From: Allobosea sp. 117
Lineage (GTDB): Bacteria > Pseudomonadota > Alphaproteobacteria > Rhizobiales > Xanthobacteraceae
Length of the DNA stretch: 64,000 nt
Direction: 5' to 3'
NCBI RefSeq assembly: GCF_000702305.1
Contig: NZ_JNLC01000017.1
Span: 1-64,000, forward strand
Below the pieces are notes generated by a model. It was not told the origin of the DNA. It saw nothing but the letters and a program-made list of their open reading frames with translations, and searched no databases. Positions 10,844 to 20,212 of this stretch are shown here, piece after piece. The position numbers and the translations under genes were made by a program. Numbering within the stretch: position 1 is the stretch's first letter; every line of letters starts with the position of its first letter.

Positions 10844-12175
10844 ATGGCCTCGGCAGCAGAACAACTCGCGGCTAACCTCAATTTCGGTGCCCTCGCGAAG
10901 GCCGAAGAACTGAAGAAGCGCATCTGGTTCACGCTGGGTGCGCTTCTCGTGTATCGGCTCGGCACCTACATCCCGATGCCCGGAATCAATCCGGACGCGC
11001 TCGCGGACGTGTTCCGCACCGCGCAGCAGGGCATCATCGGCCTGTTCAACATGTTCTCGGGCGGCGCGGTTTCGCGCATGGCGATCTTCGCCCTGAACAT
11101 CATGCCGTACATCTCCGCCTCGATCATCGTGCAGTTGCTGACCACCGTGTCGCCGCAGCTCGAGGCGCTGAAGAAGGAAGGCGAGTCCGGCCGCAAGCAG
11201 ATCAACCAGTACACGCGCTACCTGACCGTGGTGCTCGCGGTGTTCCAGTCCTACGGCATCGCCGTGGGCCTCGAAGGCTCGGGCGCCGTGGTCTCGGATC
11301 CGGGCTGGTTCTTCCGCATCTCGACGGTGCTCACGCTGACCGGCGGCACCATGTTCCTGATGTGGCTCGGCGAGCAGATCACCTCGCGCGGCATCGGCAA
11401 CGGCATCTCGCTGATCATCTTCGCCGGCATCGTCGCCGAGCTGCCCTCGGCGATCGCCGGCACTCTGGAGCTCGGCCGTCAGGGCGCGCTGTCCACCGGC
11501 TTGATCCTGGCGGTGATCCTGATGGCGGTCGCCGTGATCATGTTCATCGTGTTCATGGAGCGCGCCCAGCGCCGGCTGCTGATCCAGTATCCGAAGCGCC
11601 AGGTCGGCAACAAGGTGTATGAGGGCCAGTCCTCGCACCTGCCGCTGAAGCTGAACTCGTCGGGCGTCATCCCGCCGATCTTCGCCTCCTCGCTGCTGCT
11701 GATCCCGACCACGGTCGCCAGCTTCTCGCAGGGGCAGGGGCCGGCATGGCTCACCACGGTGACGTCGCTGATCGGGCACGGGCGGCCGCTGTTCATGCTG
11801 CTTTATGTGCTGCTGATCGTGTTCTTCTGCTTCTTCTACACCGCGATCGTGTTCAACCCGACCGAGACCGCGGACAACCTGAAGAAGCATGGCGGCTTCA
11901 TCCCGGGCATCCGGCCGGGCGAGCGCACGGCGGAATATATCGACTATGTGCTGACTCGCATTACCGTGATCGGTGCGGCTTACCTTGCGATAGTGTGCCT
12001 GTTCCCGGAGATCCTGATCTCCTACGCCGCGGTGCCGTTCTATTTCGGCGGCACCTCCCTGCTGATCGTGGTCAGCGTGACCATGGACACGGTGGCGCAG
12101 GTCCAGGGGCATCTGCTGGCGCATCAATATGAAGGCCTGGTCAAGAAGGCCAAGCTCAGGGGGAAGCGTCGATGA
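10844..12175 (+). CDS. secY: Preprotein translocase subunit SecY
   Basis: SecY is the channel of the general secretory pathway in the inner membrane. The 443-residue protein has about ten membrane helices; the plug/TM2 region ([31 protein letters not shown]) begins near residue 67 and the cytosolic loop with [13 protein letters not shown] before [23 protein letters not shown] matches SecY signature 2 surroundings. Cytoplasmic loop C5 contains [17 protein letters not shown]. The ATG lies behind GAGGAGCGAAGCC. Its stop overlaps the adk ATG by four bases (ATGA). Confidence 0.98.
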   Translation: MASAAEQLAANLNFGALAKAEELKKRIWFTLGALLVYRLGTYIPMPGINPDALADVFRTAQQGIIGLFNMFSGGAVSRMAIFALNIMPYISASIIVQLLTTVSPQLEALKKEGESGRKQINQYTRYLTVVLAVFQSYGIAVGLEGSGAVVSDPGWFFRISTVLTLTGGTMFLMWLGEQITSRGIGNGISLIIFAGIVAELPSAIAGTLELGRQGALSTGLILAVILMAVAVIMFIVFMERAQRRLLIQYPKRQVGNKVYEGQSSHLPLKLNSSGVIPPIFASSLLLIPTTVASFSQGQGPAWLTTVTSLIGHGRPLFMLLYVLLIVFFCFFYTAIVFNPTETADNLKKHGGFIPGIRPGERTAEYIDYVLTRITVIGAAYLAIVCLFPEILISYAAVPFYFGGTSLLIVVSVTMDTVAQVQGHLLAHQYEGLVKKAKLRGKRR

Positions 12176-12756
12176 GGCTGATATTGCTGGGCCCGCCGGG
12201 GGCGGGGAAGGGAACTCAGGCCCAGCGGCTGGTGGCCCGGCACGGCATCATCCAGCTCTCCACCGGCGACATGCTTCGTGAAGCGGTCGCCAACGGCACG
12301 CCGATCGGCCTCAAGGCCAAGGCAGTGATGGATGCCGGCAAGCTGGTCTCCGACGACATCGTGATCGGCATCGTCGCCGACCGCATCGAGCAGCCCGATG
12401 CCGCCAGGGGGTTCATCCTCGACGGCTTCCCGCGCACCGTGCCGCAGGCCGAGGCGCTCGACAGCATGCTCGCCGAGAAGGGCCTCAAGCTCGACGCCGT
12501 GATCGAGTTCAAGGTCGACCAGACGAAGCTGGTCGAGCGCATCCTGAAGCGCGCCGAGGAAACCCGCGCGCGCGGCGAGCCGGTGCGCAAGGACGACGAC
12601 CCGGAGGTCTTCAAGACCCGGCTCGAGGCCTTCAACCGCGACACCGCCGTGGTCGCTCCCTACTACGCGGAGCGCGGGCTGCTGGTCGCGGTCGACGGCA
12701 TGAAGCCGATCGACGAGGTCACGCGGGACATCGCGGACGTTCTCGAGACCGTCTGA
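12172..12756 (+). CDS. adk: Adenylate kinase (short form)
   Basis: Adenylate kinase interconverts ATP+AMP and 2 ADP in the cytosol. The P-loop [10 protein letters not shown] is at residues 7-16, the AMP-binding STGDMLR at 30-36 and DGFPRT at 84-89. With 194 residues it is the short type: the zinc/LID insertion of about 25-30 residues found in E. coli Adk is replaced by a brief charged loop near residue 125-135. It is translationally coupled to secY, a conserved arrangement. Replication and transcription of the next genes restart from a promoter 48 bases beyond its stop. Confidence 0.97.
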   Translation: MRLILLGPPGAGKGTQAQRLVARHGIIQLSTGDMLREAVANGTPIGLKAKAVMDAGKLVSDDIVIGIVADRIEQPDAARGFILDGFPRTVPQAEALDSMLAEKGLKLDAVIEFKVDQTKLVERILKRAEETRARGEPVRKDDDPEVFKTRLEAFNRDTAVVAPYYAERGLLVAVDGMKPIDEVTRDIADVLETV

Positions 12757-12803
12757 TCGGCCGCGCGGCCGTTCACGATGCGGCGTTCTGAAGGTTGCGC
12801 GGC

Positions 12804-12831
12804 TTGACACGGGCCGCGATTCCTTTTATGT
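12804..12831 (+). promoter_or_regulatory. Sigma-70-type promoter ahead of rpsM
   Basis: A perfect TTGACA -35 (12804-12809) is followed 16 bases later by TTATGT (12826-12831), or by TATGTG with 17-base spacing. It lies in the 229-base adk-rpsM gap, about 155 bases before rpsM. It would allow the alpha operon (rpsM-rpsK-rpoA-rplQ) to be transcribed independently of the spc operon. The same TTGACA-N16-TTA box layout recurs before tRNA-Asp. Confidence 0.65.
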
Positions 12832-12985
12832 GCGCCGCTTCATTTCATCGAGCGCAGCGTTTCGACGTCTGTCACGGATGTCGGGAAATACCTGTGCGCT
12901 CATCCCTGCAGGGGCCGGCCTCCACCGGACGCAGGGCTAACCCCGTGCCGCGGCTCGTCGCCCGGCGATACATGGAGAAGACGGC

Positions 12986-13354
12986 GTGGCCCGTATAGCA
13001 GGCGTCAATATCCCGACCAACAAGCGCGTCGTCATTGCGCTCCAGTACATCCACGGCATCGGCCCGAAGAATGCGGCCGAGATCGTCGAGAAGGTCGGCA
13101 TCCCGTCCGAGCGTCGCGTGAACCAGCTCACCGACCAGGAAGTGCTGCAGATCCGCGAAGCGATCGACCGCGACTACGTCGTGGAAGGCGATCTGCGCCG
13201 CGAAGTCGCGATCAACATCAAGCGTCTGATGGACCTCGGCTGCTATCGCGGTCTGCGCCATCGCCGCGGTCTGCCGGTGCGCGGCCAGCGCACCCACACC
13301 AATGCCCGTACCCGCAAGGGTCCGGCCAAGCCGATCGCCGGCAAGAAGAAGTGA
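12986..13354 (+). CDS. rpsM: 30S ribosomal protein S13
   Basis: S13 contacts the P-site tRNA and the large subunit. The start is a GTG (12986) read as [19 protein letters not shown], the standard N-terminus; GGAGAAGACG precedes it. The helix-two-turn-helix core and the C-terminal [25 protein letters not shown] signature (about residues 89-113) are clear. Length 122 residues is normal. rpmJ and infA, found between adk and rpsM in some phyla, are absent here, as usual in alphaproteobacteria. Confidence 0.97.
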   Translation: MARIAGVNIPTNKRVVIALQYIHGIGPKNAAEIVEKVGIPSERRVNQLTDQEVLQIREAIDRDYVVEGDLRREVAINIKRLMDLGCYRGLRHRRGLPVRGQRTHTNARTRKGPAKPIAGKKK

Positions 13355-13487
13355 GTTCCGGCGGGCCGCGTGCCCGCCGCTTTCCCGACGGCAGGCGGGG
13401 ACGGCCTCAGGCACGTTCCTCCTGCCGGTCTGATTGTTTCATCCCGAGCGCCTGGCAATACGGGCGCGCCCGAAGGATCAAGGACCT

Positions 13488-13877
13488 ATGGCCAAAGAAG
13501 CAGCCCGCGTGAAGCGCCGTGAGCGCAAGAACATCGCCTCCGGCGTCGCCCACGTGAACGCGTCGTTCAACAACACCATGATCACCATCACCGATGCGCA
13601 GGGCAACACCATTGCCTGGTCGTCGGCCGGCGCCATGGGTTTCAAGGGGTCGCGCAAGTCGACCCCGTATGCCGCGCAGGTCGCGGCGGAGGATTGCGCC
13701 CGCAAGGCGGCGGACCACGGCATGCGGACCCTCGAAGTCGAGGTGTCGGGCCCCGGTTCCGGCCGCGAGTCGGCGTTGCGCGCCTTCCAGGCGGCGGGCT
13801 TCACCGTCACGTCGATCCGCGACGTCACGCCGATCCCGCACAATGGCTGCCGTCCGCGCAAGCGCCGGCGCGTGTGA
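13488..13877 (+). CDS. rpsK: 30S ribosomal protein S11
   Basis: S11 forms part of the platform near the mRNA exit. I use the ATG at 13488 ([29 protein letters not shown]), giving 129 residues; the frame is open further upstream but lacks homologous sequence. Family motifs [33 protein letters not shown] and the C-terminal [21 protein letters not shown] are present. Separated from rpsM by 133 bases and from rpoA by 127. Confidence 0.97.
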   Translation: MAKEAARVKRRERKNIASGVAHVNASFNNTMITITDAQGNTIAWSSAGAMGFKGSRKSTPYAAQVAAEDCARKAADHGMRTLEVEVSGPGSGRESALRAFQAAGFTVTSIRDVTPIPHNGCRPRKRRRV

Positions 13878-14004
13878 CGCTATTTTCCTGTCCCCGCGGT
13901 GCCCCGGCGTCGCGGGTTCAGTTGCGTTTGGCATTCCTTCCCGCGTTGCGCGGGGGCGGTAATCCGGCGAATGGCCGGGTCCCGTCGAGAGCAAGGGTGA
14001 CGTC

Positions 14005-15021
14005 GTGATTCAGAAGAACTGGCAAGAGCTGATCAAGCCCGAGAAGCTCGAGGTCGCCACCGGCAGCGACCCGAAGCGGCTTGCGACCGTGGTTGCCGAA
14101 CCGCTCGAGCGCGGCTTCGGCCAGACGCTCGGCAATGCGCTGCGCCGCATCCTCCTTTCCTCGCTGCAGGGCGCGGCGGTGACCTCGGTGCACATCGACG
14201 GCGTGCTGCACGAGTTCTCCTCGATCCCGGGCGTGCGCGAGGACGTGACCGACATCGTCCTCAACATCAAGGACATCGCCATCAAGATGCAGGGCGACGG
14301 CCCCAAGCGCATGGTGGTGAAGAAGCAGGGTCCGGGCGTCGTCACCGCCGGTGACATCCAGACCGTGAACGACGTGCAGGTGCTGAACCCCGAGCTCGTG
14401 CTCTGCACCCTCGACGAGGGCGCGGAGATCCGCATGGAGTTCACCGTCGACACCGGCAAGGGCTATGTCGCGGCCGACCGCAACCGCCCCGAGGACGCGC
14501 CGATCGGCCTCATCCCGGTCGACAGCCTCTACTCGCCGGTCAAGAAGGTCTCCTACAAGGTCGAGAACACCCGCGAGGGCCAGATTCTCGACTATGACAA
14601 GCTCACGCTCTCCATCGAAACCAACGGCTCGGTCGGTCCCGAGGACGCGCTCGCCTATGCCGCGCGCATCCTGCAGGACCAGCTTGAGATCTTCGTGAAC
14701 TTCGAGGAGCCGAAGCGCGAGACCGAGAGCCCGGCCATGCAGGAGCTGCCGTTCAACCCGGCCCTGCTGAAGAAGGTCGACGAGCTCGAGCTGTCGGTGC
14801 GTTCGGCCAACTGCCTGAAGAACGACAACATCGTCTACATCGGCGACCTGATCCAGAAGACCGAGGCGGAGATGCTCCGTACCCCGAACTTCGGCCGCAA
14901 GTCGCTGAACGAGATCAAGGAAGTTCTCGCCAGCATGGGCCTGCATCTCGGCATGGAAGTGCCGGGCTGGCCGCCGGAGAACATCGAGGATCTCGCCAAG
15001 CGTTTCGAAGATCACTACTGA
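14005..15021 (+). CDS. rpoA: DNA-directed RNA polymerase subunit alpha
   Basis: The alpha subunit dimerises to nucleate RNA polymerase and contacts UP elements and activators. Translation starts at a GTG (14005) giving [17 protein letters not shown], the class-typical N-terminus. The N-terminal assembly domain contains [28 protein letters not shown] (residues 33-60). After a linker near residues 235-250 the C-terminal domain includes [24 protein letters not shown] and [14 protein letters not shown]. Length 338 is standard. Followed by rplQ after 72 bases. Confidence 0.98.
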   Translation: MIQKNWQELIKPEKLEVATGSDPKRLATVVAEPLERGFGQTLGNALRRILLSSLQGAAVTSVHIDGVLHEFSSIPGVREDVTDIVLNIKDIAIKMQGDGPKRMVVKKQGPGVVTAGDIQTVNDVQVLNPELVLCTLDEGAEIRMEFTVDTGKGYVAADRNRPEDAPIGLIPVDSLYSPVKKVSYKVENTREGQILDYDKLTLSIETNGSVGPEDALAYAARILQDQLEIFVNFEEPKRETESPAMQELPFNPALLKKVDELELSVRSANCLKNDNIVYIGDLIQKTEAEMLRTPNFGRKSLNEIKEVLASMGLHLGMEVPGWPPENIEDLAKRFEDHY

Positions 15022-15093
15022 GCATCAGGCGCGGCATTCGAGCCGCCTCACCCCCAATCGGCTCGAAAGCCGTCGCATTGTAGGAATGTTGCC

Positions 15094-15528
15094 ATGAACC
15101 ACGGCAAGGCCCATCGCCGGTTCAACCGGTCCGCCGAGCACCGCAAAGCCATGTTCGCCAACATGGCGCAGGCGCTCATCACCCACGAGCAGATCGTCAC
15201 CACCCTGCCGAAGGCGAAGGATCTTCGCCCGGTCGTGGAGAAGCTGATCACCCTCGGCAAGCGCGGCGACCTGCACGCGCGCCGCCAAGCGATCGCCGAG
15301 GTGCGCGACGTCGTCGTCGTGCGCAAGCTGTTCGACGTCATCGGCCCGCGCTACAAGGAGCGCAACGGTGGCTACACCCGCATCATCAAGGCGGGCTTCC
15401 GCCATGGTGACTCGGCTCCGGTCGCGGTGATCGAGCTGGTCGACCGCGACGTCGAGGCCAAGGGCGCCGCCGATCTCGCCCGCCACGAGGCGACCAAGGC
15501 CGCCACCGAGGAGACCGCCGCGGCCTGA
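15094..15528 (+). CDS. rplQ: 50S ribosomal protein L17
   Basis: L17 lies near the tunnel exit. The product begins [37 protein letters not shown], the conserved N-terminus, and contains [11 protein letters not shown] and the [27 protein letters not shown] motif. An Ala/Thr/Glu-rich tail extends it to 144 residues. It closes the alpha operon and is followed by a strong terminator 25 bases downstream. Confidence 0.98.
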   Translation: MNHGKAHRRFNRSAEHRKAMFANMAQALITHEQIVTTLPKAKDLRPVVEKLITLGKRGDLHARRQAIAEVRDVVVVRKLFDVIGPRYKERNGGYTRIIKAGFRHGDSAPVAVIELVDRDVEAKGAADLARHEATKAATEETAAA

Positions 15529-15553
15529 GCCGCGCGTCTTCCGGATCAAGATC

Positions 15554-15582
15554 AGGGCGGCCTTCGGGCCGCCCTTTTTGTT
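15554..15582 (+). terminator. Strong intrinsic terminator after rplQ
   Basis: AGGGCGGCC (15554-15562) pairs perfectly with GGCCGCCCT (15567-15575) around a UUCG loop, followed by TTTTTGTTT. A 9-bp GC stem with a stable tetraloop and U-tract is a textbook rho-independent terminator, closing the ribosomal supercluster. Confidence 0.93.
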
Positions 15583-15655
15583 TGGCGCACGGGGACTGTC
15601 GAGAGCAGGGGCGCGGCCCTATCGAAGCCATGCTCGCGCGTCTATATCTCGCCGC

Positions 15656-17086
15656 ATGAGACATGCTGCGAATCTCCTGTTTGCCCTTCTGTTCGCCGCC
15701 AGCCTCGCCGTGCCCGCGGCGCAGGCCGAGACGCCGCGCGTGCCGACCTCCCGCGCCGAGATTGGCCTCTCCTTCGCGCCGGTCGTGGCGCAGACGGCAC
15801 CGGCGATCGTCAACGTCTATGCCGAGAAGACTGTGCAGCAGCGGCGCAACCCGCTGATGGACGATCCGTTCTTCCGCCGCTTCTTCGGCGGTCCCGGCGG
15901 CCCGGGCGGGCCCGGCTTCAGCACGCCGAACGAGCGGGTGCAGCGTTCGCTCGGCTCCGGTGTGATCGTCGGCGCGGCCGGTATCGTGGTGACCAACAAC
16001 CACGTGATCGACGGTGCCGACGAAATCCGCGTCTCGCTCGCCGACAAGCGCGAGTTCGAGGCGGAGATCATGCTGCGCGACCCGCGCACCGATCTTGCCG
16101 TGCTGCGCCTGAATGCGAAGGGGCAGAGCTTCCCGGCGGCGACGCTCGGCAGCTCGGACGATCTCGCCGTCGGCGACATCGTGCTCGCCATCGGCAACCC
16201 GTTCGGCGTCGGCCAGACGGTGACGCAGGGCATCGTGTCGGCGCTCGCCCGCACGCAGGTGGGCATCAGCGACTACCAGTTCTTCATCCAGACCGATGCC
16301 GCCATCAATCCCGGCAATTCGGGCGGCGCGCTGGTCGACGGGGCGGGCCGGGTGGTCGGCATCAACACCGCGATCTTCTCGCGTTCCGGCGGCTCGCAGG
16401 GCATCGGCTTCGCCATTCCCGCCGACATGGTGCGGGTGGTGCTGCAATCGGCGATGAGCGGCGGCAAGGCGGTGCGTCGGCCCTGGCTCGGCGCCCGGCT
16501 GCAGAAGGTGACGCCGGATATCGCCGACGGGCTCGATCTGCCGCGTCCGGTCGGCGCGCTGGTGCAGAGCGTCTCGCCGGGCAGCCCGGCCGCCAAGGCG
16601 GGCCTGAAGACCGGCGACCTCATCGTCGGCGTCGAAGGGCTGGAGGTCGACGACCCCGACGCCTTCGGCTACCGCTTCGCCACCCGTCCGCTCGGGGGGG
16701 AGGCGAAGGTGAAGATCATCCGCCAGAAGCGCGAGATGGCGCTCGCCATCGCCCTGGAGGCGGCGCCGGAGACGACCCCGCGCGACGAGATCACGGTGAC
16801 CGGTCGCACGCCGCTCACTGGGGCGACGGTGGTGAATCTGTCGCCGGCGGTCGCCGAGGAGCTGCGCACGGTCGATCTCGACAAGGGCGTGGTGGTGACG
16901 GCGGTTGCCGAGGGCACGCCGGCGGATGCCACCAACCTCAAGCCCGGCGACGTCATATTGGAGGTCAATGGCGAGACCATATCCGACACCGGCGATCTCG
17001 CGCGCGCAACGCGGCAGCCCTCGCGGGTCTGGCGCATCACGGTGCAGCGCGGCGGGCGCAAGGTGACCGCCATGCTGCCGGGCTGA
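15656..17086 (+). CDS. Periplasmic serine endoprotease, DegP/DegQ (Do) family
   Basis: A secreted HtrA-type protease for periplasmic protein quality control. I choose the ATG at 15656, which gives 476 residues with a signal peptide (residues 1-24, hydrophobic core LLFALLFAASLAVPA, cleavage after AQA). The trypsin-like domain has the triad H116 (TNNHVIDG), D146 (DPRTDLAVL) and S222 (NPGNSGGAL). A Gly/Pro-rich loop at residues 78-88 is the Do-family LA-loop region. Two PDZ domains follow (about 265-365 and 385-475). The frame is open 26 codons further upstream but that part lacks a leader. It is not clear which Deg paralogue this is. Confidence 0.93.
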   Translation: MRHAANLLFALLFAASLAVPAAQAETPRVPTSRAEIGLSFAPVVAQTAPAIVNVYAEKTVQQRRNPLMDDPFFRRFFGGPGGPGGPGFSTPNERVQRSLGSGVIVGAAGIVVTNNHVIDGADEIRVSLADKREFEAEIMLRDPRTDLAVLRLNAKGQSFPAATLGSSDDLAVGDIVLAIGNPFGVGQTVTQGIVSALARTQVGISDYQFFIQTDAAINPGNSGGALVDGAGRVVGINTAIFSRSGGSQGIGFAIPADMVRVVLQSAMSGGKAVRRPWLGARLQKVTPDIADGLDLPRPVGALVQSVSPGSPAAKAGLKTGDLIVGVEGLEVDDPDAFGYRFATRPLGGEAKVKIIRQKREMALAIALEAAPETTPRDEITVTGRTPLTGATVVNLSPAVAEELRTVDLDKGVVVTAVAEGTPADATNLKPGDVILEVNGETISDTGDLARATRQPSRVWRITVQRGGRKVTAMLPG

Positions 17087-17091
17087 CCGGC

Positions 17092-18402
17092 GTGGCCGAC
17101 CTCTTCTCCAGTGCCGGCCTCGACGACAGCGCGCCGCGCCCGCTGGCCGACCGGTTGCGCCCGGCCAAGCTGGAGGACGTGGTCGGCCAGGAGCACCTTA
17201 CGGGACCCGACGGGCTGCTCAGCCGTATGCTGGCGACCCGCTCGCTCGGCTCGCTGATCTTCTGGGGGCCGCCCGGTACCGGCAAGACAACCGTCGCACG
17301 GCTGCTGGCGCAGGGCACCGACCTGTCCTTCGAGCAGGTCTCGGCGATCTTCACCGGGGTGGCCGAGCTCAAGAAGGTGTTCGACGCCGCCCGCGCGCGC
17401 CGCGTCATCGGCAAGGGCACGCTGCTCTTCGTCGACGAGATTCACCGCTTCAACAAGGCGCAGCAGGACAGTTTCCTGCCGGTGATGGAAGACGGAACCA
17501 TCACGCTCATCGGCGCCACCACCGAGAATCCGTCCTTCGAGCTCAATGCGGCGCTGCTCTCCCGCGCGCGGGTGCTGGTGTTCCGCCCGCTCGACGAGGC
17601 GGCAATCGGCCGGCTGCTGGTCCGCGCCGAGGAACTCGAGGGCAGGGCCCTGCCGCTCGACGCCGAGGCCCGCGACATGCTCGCCCGCATGGCGGACGGC
17701 GACGGGCGGGCGGCGCTCACGCTGGCGGAGGAGGTGTGGCGCGCCGCGCGGCCGGACGAGATGTTCGATTCCGCGCAGCTCCAGGAGATCGTGCAGCGCC
17801 GCGCGCCGATCTACGACAAGAGCGAGGACGGCCACTACAACCTCATCTCCGCCTTGCACAAGTCGGTGCGCGGCTCGGACCCGGACGCGACGCTCTATTA
17901 TCTCGCGCGGATGCTGGATGCCGGCGAGAACCCGCTGTTCCTCGCCCGCCGGCTGGTGCGCATGGCTTCCGAGGACATCGGCAATGCCGACCCGCAGGCG
18001 CTCGTCGTCGCCAATGCGGCGAAGGATGCCTATGACTTCCTCGGCACGCCGGAAGGCGAGCTCGCCTTGGCGCAGGCCGCCGTCTATCTCGCCACCGCGC
18101 CGAAGTCGAATGCGGTCTATACCGCCTGGAAGCAGGCTCTGCGCGTCGCCAAGGAGGGCGGCTCGCTGGTGCCGCCCAAGCACATCCTCAACGCGCCGAC
18201 CAAGCTGATGAAGGGCGAGGGCTACGGCTCGGGTTACCGCTACGACCACGACCAGCCCGATGCCTTCTCCGGCCAGGACTATTTCCCCGAGAAGCTCGGT
18301 CGCCAGCATTTCTACGAGCCGGTGGAGCGCGGCTTCGAGCGCGAGATCAGGAAGCGGCTCGACTATTGGGCGAAGCTCCGGGCCGAGCGTGGCGGGCGGT
18401 GA
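17092..18402 (+). CDS. rarA: Replication-associated recombination AAA+ ATPase RarA (MgsA)
   Basis: RarA acts at stalled replication forks with SSB and is related to clamp-loader subunits. Translation starts with a GTG five bases after the protease stop. Walker A GPPGTGKT is at residues 59-66, Walker B FVDEIHRF at 113-120, and the sensor region [19 protein letters not shown] follows near 140. The C-terminal half carries the MgsA/RarA tetramerisation motif ([13 protein letters not shown] and later YKYPHD-like [18 protein letters not shown]). The 436 residues match the family. The tight spacing suggests cotranscription with the upstream protease. Confidence 0.94.
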   Translation: MADLFSSAGLDDSAPRPLADRLRPAKLEDVVGQEHLTGPDGLLSRMLATRSLGSLIFWGPPGTGKTTVARLLAQGTDLSFEQVSAIFTGVAELKKVFDAARARRVIGKGTLLFVDEIHRFNKAQQDSFLPVMEDGTITLIGATTENPSFELNAALLSRARVLVFRPLDEAAIGRLLVRAEELEGRALPLDAEARDMLARMADGDGRAALTLAEEVWRAARPDEMFDSAQLQEIVQRRAPIYDKSEDGHYNLISALHKSVRGSDPDATLYYLARMLDAGENPLFLARRLVRMASEDIGNADPQALVVANAAKDAYDFLGTPEGELALAQAAVYLATAPKSNAVYTAWKQALRVAKEGGSLVPPKHILNAPTKLMKGEGYGSGYRYDHDQPDAFSGQDYFPEKLGRQHFYEPVERGFEREIRKRLDYWAKLRAERGGR

Positions 18403-18532
18403 TCGCGTGGATGCTGGTCCCGTTCATCAGGCGTCGCCGTCAAGCTGGGCCGCAGCCGTGGTCTGGCGATTGCGTATTCGCCATAGCTGCACGACCATTC
18501 CGCGAATGTTCCAACCTCGATCCGATCGCATC

Positions 18533-18916
18533 ATGCTCCCCATCCTTCTCGTCTTCGTCGGTGCCGGCATTGGCGGCGTGCTGCGCCATTTCGTGAACGT
18601 GCTCGGGCCGCGCGTCTTCGGCGCCGGATTCCCGGCCGGAACCATGCTGGTCAACATTTCGGGCTCGCTGCTCATCGGCGTCATCGTCGGCTGGCTGGCC
18701 TTCCGGGTGCAGTCGCCGTGGTCGCCGAACCTCAGGCTCTTCGCGGTGACGGGGATGCTCGGCGGTTTCACCACCTTCTCCGCCTTCTCGCTCGATTTCG
18801 CACTGCTGGTGGAGCGCGGCGAGCTCGGCGCGGCGGTGGTCTACGTCGCCGGCTCGGTCGGGCTCTCGCTCGTCGCCGTGTTTGCGGGGCTTGCCTTCGT
18901 GCGCGCTATGGCGTGA
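18533..18916 (+). CDS. crcB: Fluoride ion channel CrcB/Fluc
   Basis: CrcB is a dual-topology fluoride exporter of the inner membrane. Starting at the ATG at 18533 gives 127 residues, the usual length; the frame runs open upstream into rarA but that part is not membrane-like. Four hydrophobic helices are seen. GAGIGGVLRHFVN (residues 10-22) and GMLGGFTTFSAFSLD (about 74-88, including the phenylalanine-box and Thr/Ser polar track) are family hallmarks. The 130-base upstream gap was checked for a fluoride riboswitch and none convincingly found. Confidence 0.93.
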   Translation: MLPILLVFVGAGIGGVLRHFVNVLGPRVFGAGFPAGTMLVNISGSLLIGVIVGWLAFRVQSPWSPNLRLFAVTGMLGGFTTFSAFSLDFALLVERGELGAAVVYVAGSVGLSLVAVFAGLAFVRAMA

Positions 18917-18959
18917 GCGGCGCGGCTCGTCTATCTCCTGAAGCTGAGGAGATATTCAC

Positions 18960-20045
18960 ATGGCCGTCGAGACACGCAGCGTCGATCGCGACGAGGAGGG
19001 GATGCGGCTGGACCGCTGGTTCAAGACGCATTTCCCCGATCTCGCCTTCGGTCATCTGCAGAAGCTGCTGCGCAGCGGGCAGGTGCGGGTCGATGGCGGG
19101 CGGGTGAAGAGCAATACGCGCCTTTCCGCCGGCCAGAGCATCCGCATTCCGCCGCTGGAGGAGAAGCCGCAGGCCTCCGCCGCCGATTTTCTCGACGCGC
19201 AGGAGGCCGAGGCGCGCGGCGAAGCGCCGCCGCGCGTGCCGCGTGCGGTGGCGCAGGGCGGCTTCCGTCCGGCGGCGCCGGCTGTGAAGCGCGCCGTGGC
19301 CGACGACAAGGACGCGGTCTTCCTCAAATCCATCACGCTCTACGAGGATCGCGATGTGATGGTGCTGAACAAGCCCTATGGCCTCGCCGTGCAGGGCGGC
19401 TCGGGCACCTATCGCCATATCGACGGTCTGATGGAATCGCTGCGCACCGAGGATGGGCAGAAGCCGCGCCTTGTGCACCGCATCGACAAGGACACCTCCG
19501 GCATCCTGCTCATCGCCAAGTCGCGGCTCGCCGCCTCGACGCTCGCCAAGACGTTCCGTTCGCGCGCCGCCCGAAAGATCTACTGGGCGCTGGTACCGGG
19601 CGTGCCGAAGCCGCGGCAGGGGCGCATCTCGACCTATCTCGCCAAGGACGAGGGCGCCGAGAGGATGCGCGTCGCTCGCCATGGCGACGACGAGGCGAGC
19701 CACGCCGTCTCCTACTACGCCGTGGTCGACCAGGCGGCGCAGAAGCTCTCCTGGCTGTCGCTGAAGCCGGTGACGGGGCGCACGCACCAACTGCGCGCCC
19801 ATGCCGCCCATATCGGCCATCCGATCGTCGGGGACCCCAAATATTTCGACATCGAGAACTGGCCGCTGCCCGGCGGGCTGCAGAACCGGCTGCATCTTCT
19901 GGCGCGCCGGCTGGTCATCCCGCACCCGCGCGAGGGGGTGATCGACGTCTCCGCGCCGCTGCCTCCGCACATGCAGCAGAGCTGGGCGGTGCTGGGCTTC
20001 GACGCCTCGCACTACGACCCGATCGTCGACGCGCCGGAGAGCTGA
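18960..20045 (+). CDS. RluA-family 23S rRNA pseudouridine synthase (RluC-like)
   Basis: Isomerises uridines in 23S rRNA. An S4 RNA-binding domain covers residues 15-65 (MRLDRWFKTHF, KLLRSGQVRVDGGRV). A low-complexity Ala/Glu/Pro linker (65-115) leads to the catalytic domain, with LNKPYGLAVQGG at 136-147 and the active-site HRIDKDTSG at 173-181 (catalytic D176). The end contains GRTHQLRAHAAHIGHPIVGDPKY. Length 361. RluC is the best guess for domain order, but RluD-like targets cannot be excluded. ATG start 43 bases after crcB with CTGAGGAG ahead. Confidence 0.9.
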   Translation: MAVETRSVDRDEEGMRLDRWFKTHFPDLAFGHLQKLLRSGQVRVDGGRVKSNTRLSAGQSIRIPPLEEKPQASAADFLDAQEAEARGEAPPRVPRAVAQGGFRPAAPAVKRAVADDKDAVFLKSITLYEDRDVMVLNKPYGLAVQGGSGTYRHIDGLMESLRTEDGQKPRLVHRIDKDTSGILLIAKSRLAASTLAKTFRSRAARKIYWALVPGVPKPRQGRISTYLAKDEGAERMRVARHGDDEASHAVSYYAVVDQAAQKLSWLSLKPVTGRTHQLRAHAAHIGHPIVGDPKYFDIENWPLPGGLQNRLHLLARRLVIPHPREGVIDVSAPLPPHMQQSWAVLGFDASHYDPIVDAPES

Positions 20046-20095
20046 GCGCGCGAAACCCGGCGCCGATCAGGGCAGGGAAACGAATCACCCGCTTT

Positions 20096-20110
20096 GTTCC
20101 TAAGTCGTTC
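20096..20110 (+). promoter_or_regulatory. Candidate LexA (SOS) box upstream of unknown gene
   Basis: GTTCCTAAGTCGTTC is an exact GTTC-N7-GTTC, the LexA consensus reported for alphaproteobacteria, and lies in an unusually AT-rich 167-base intergenic region 103 bases before the start codon of the 306-aa gene. A third GTTC occurs 10 bases later (20121). One exact match per roughly 60 kb is expected by chance at this base composition, so a single site is only suggestive. Confidence 0.35.
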
Positions 20111-20212
20111 TAATTCTTTTGTTCTATCCACCGGCCCGGCCACGATTGGTAACCGCTCGGTAACTTCCGCCCCGCAAAATTGCTTAAAATCCTATAAAGC
20201 GGAGGCTCTCCC

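Noticed and set aside
10814..12127. 437-codon minus-strand open frame opposite secY
   Set aside because: secY is unmistakable on the plus strand and the antisense product is His/Gln/Arg-rich noise.
12757..12985. infA or rpmJ between adk and rpsM
   Set aside because: Both were looked for in all frames; no matching small basic protein is encoded, which agrees with the usual alphaproteobacterial layout.
18465..18532. Possible fluoride riboswitch before crcB
   Set aside because: GGCGATTGCGTATTCGCC could form the first hairpin, but the second hairpin and the conserved downstream TGATG-type pseudoknot partner are missing.
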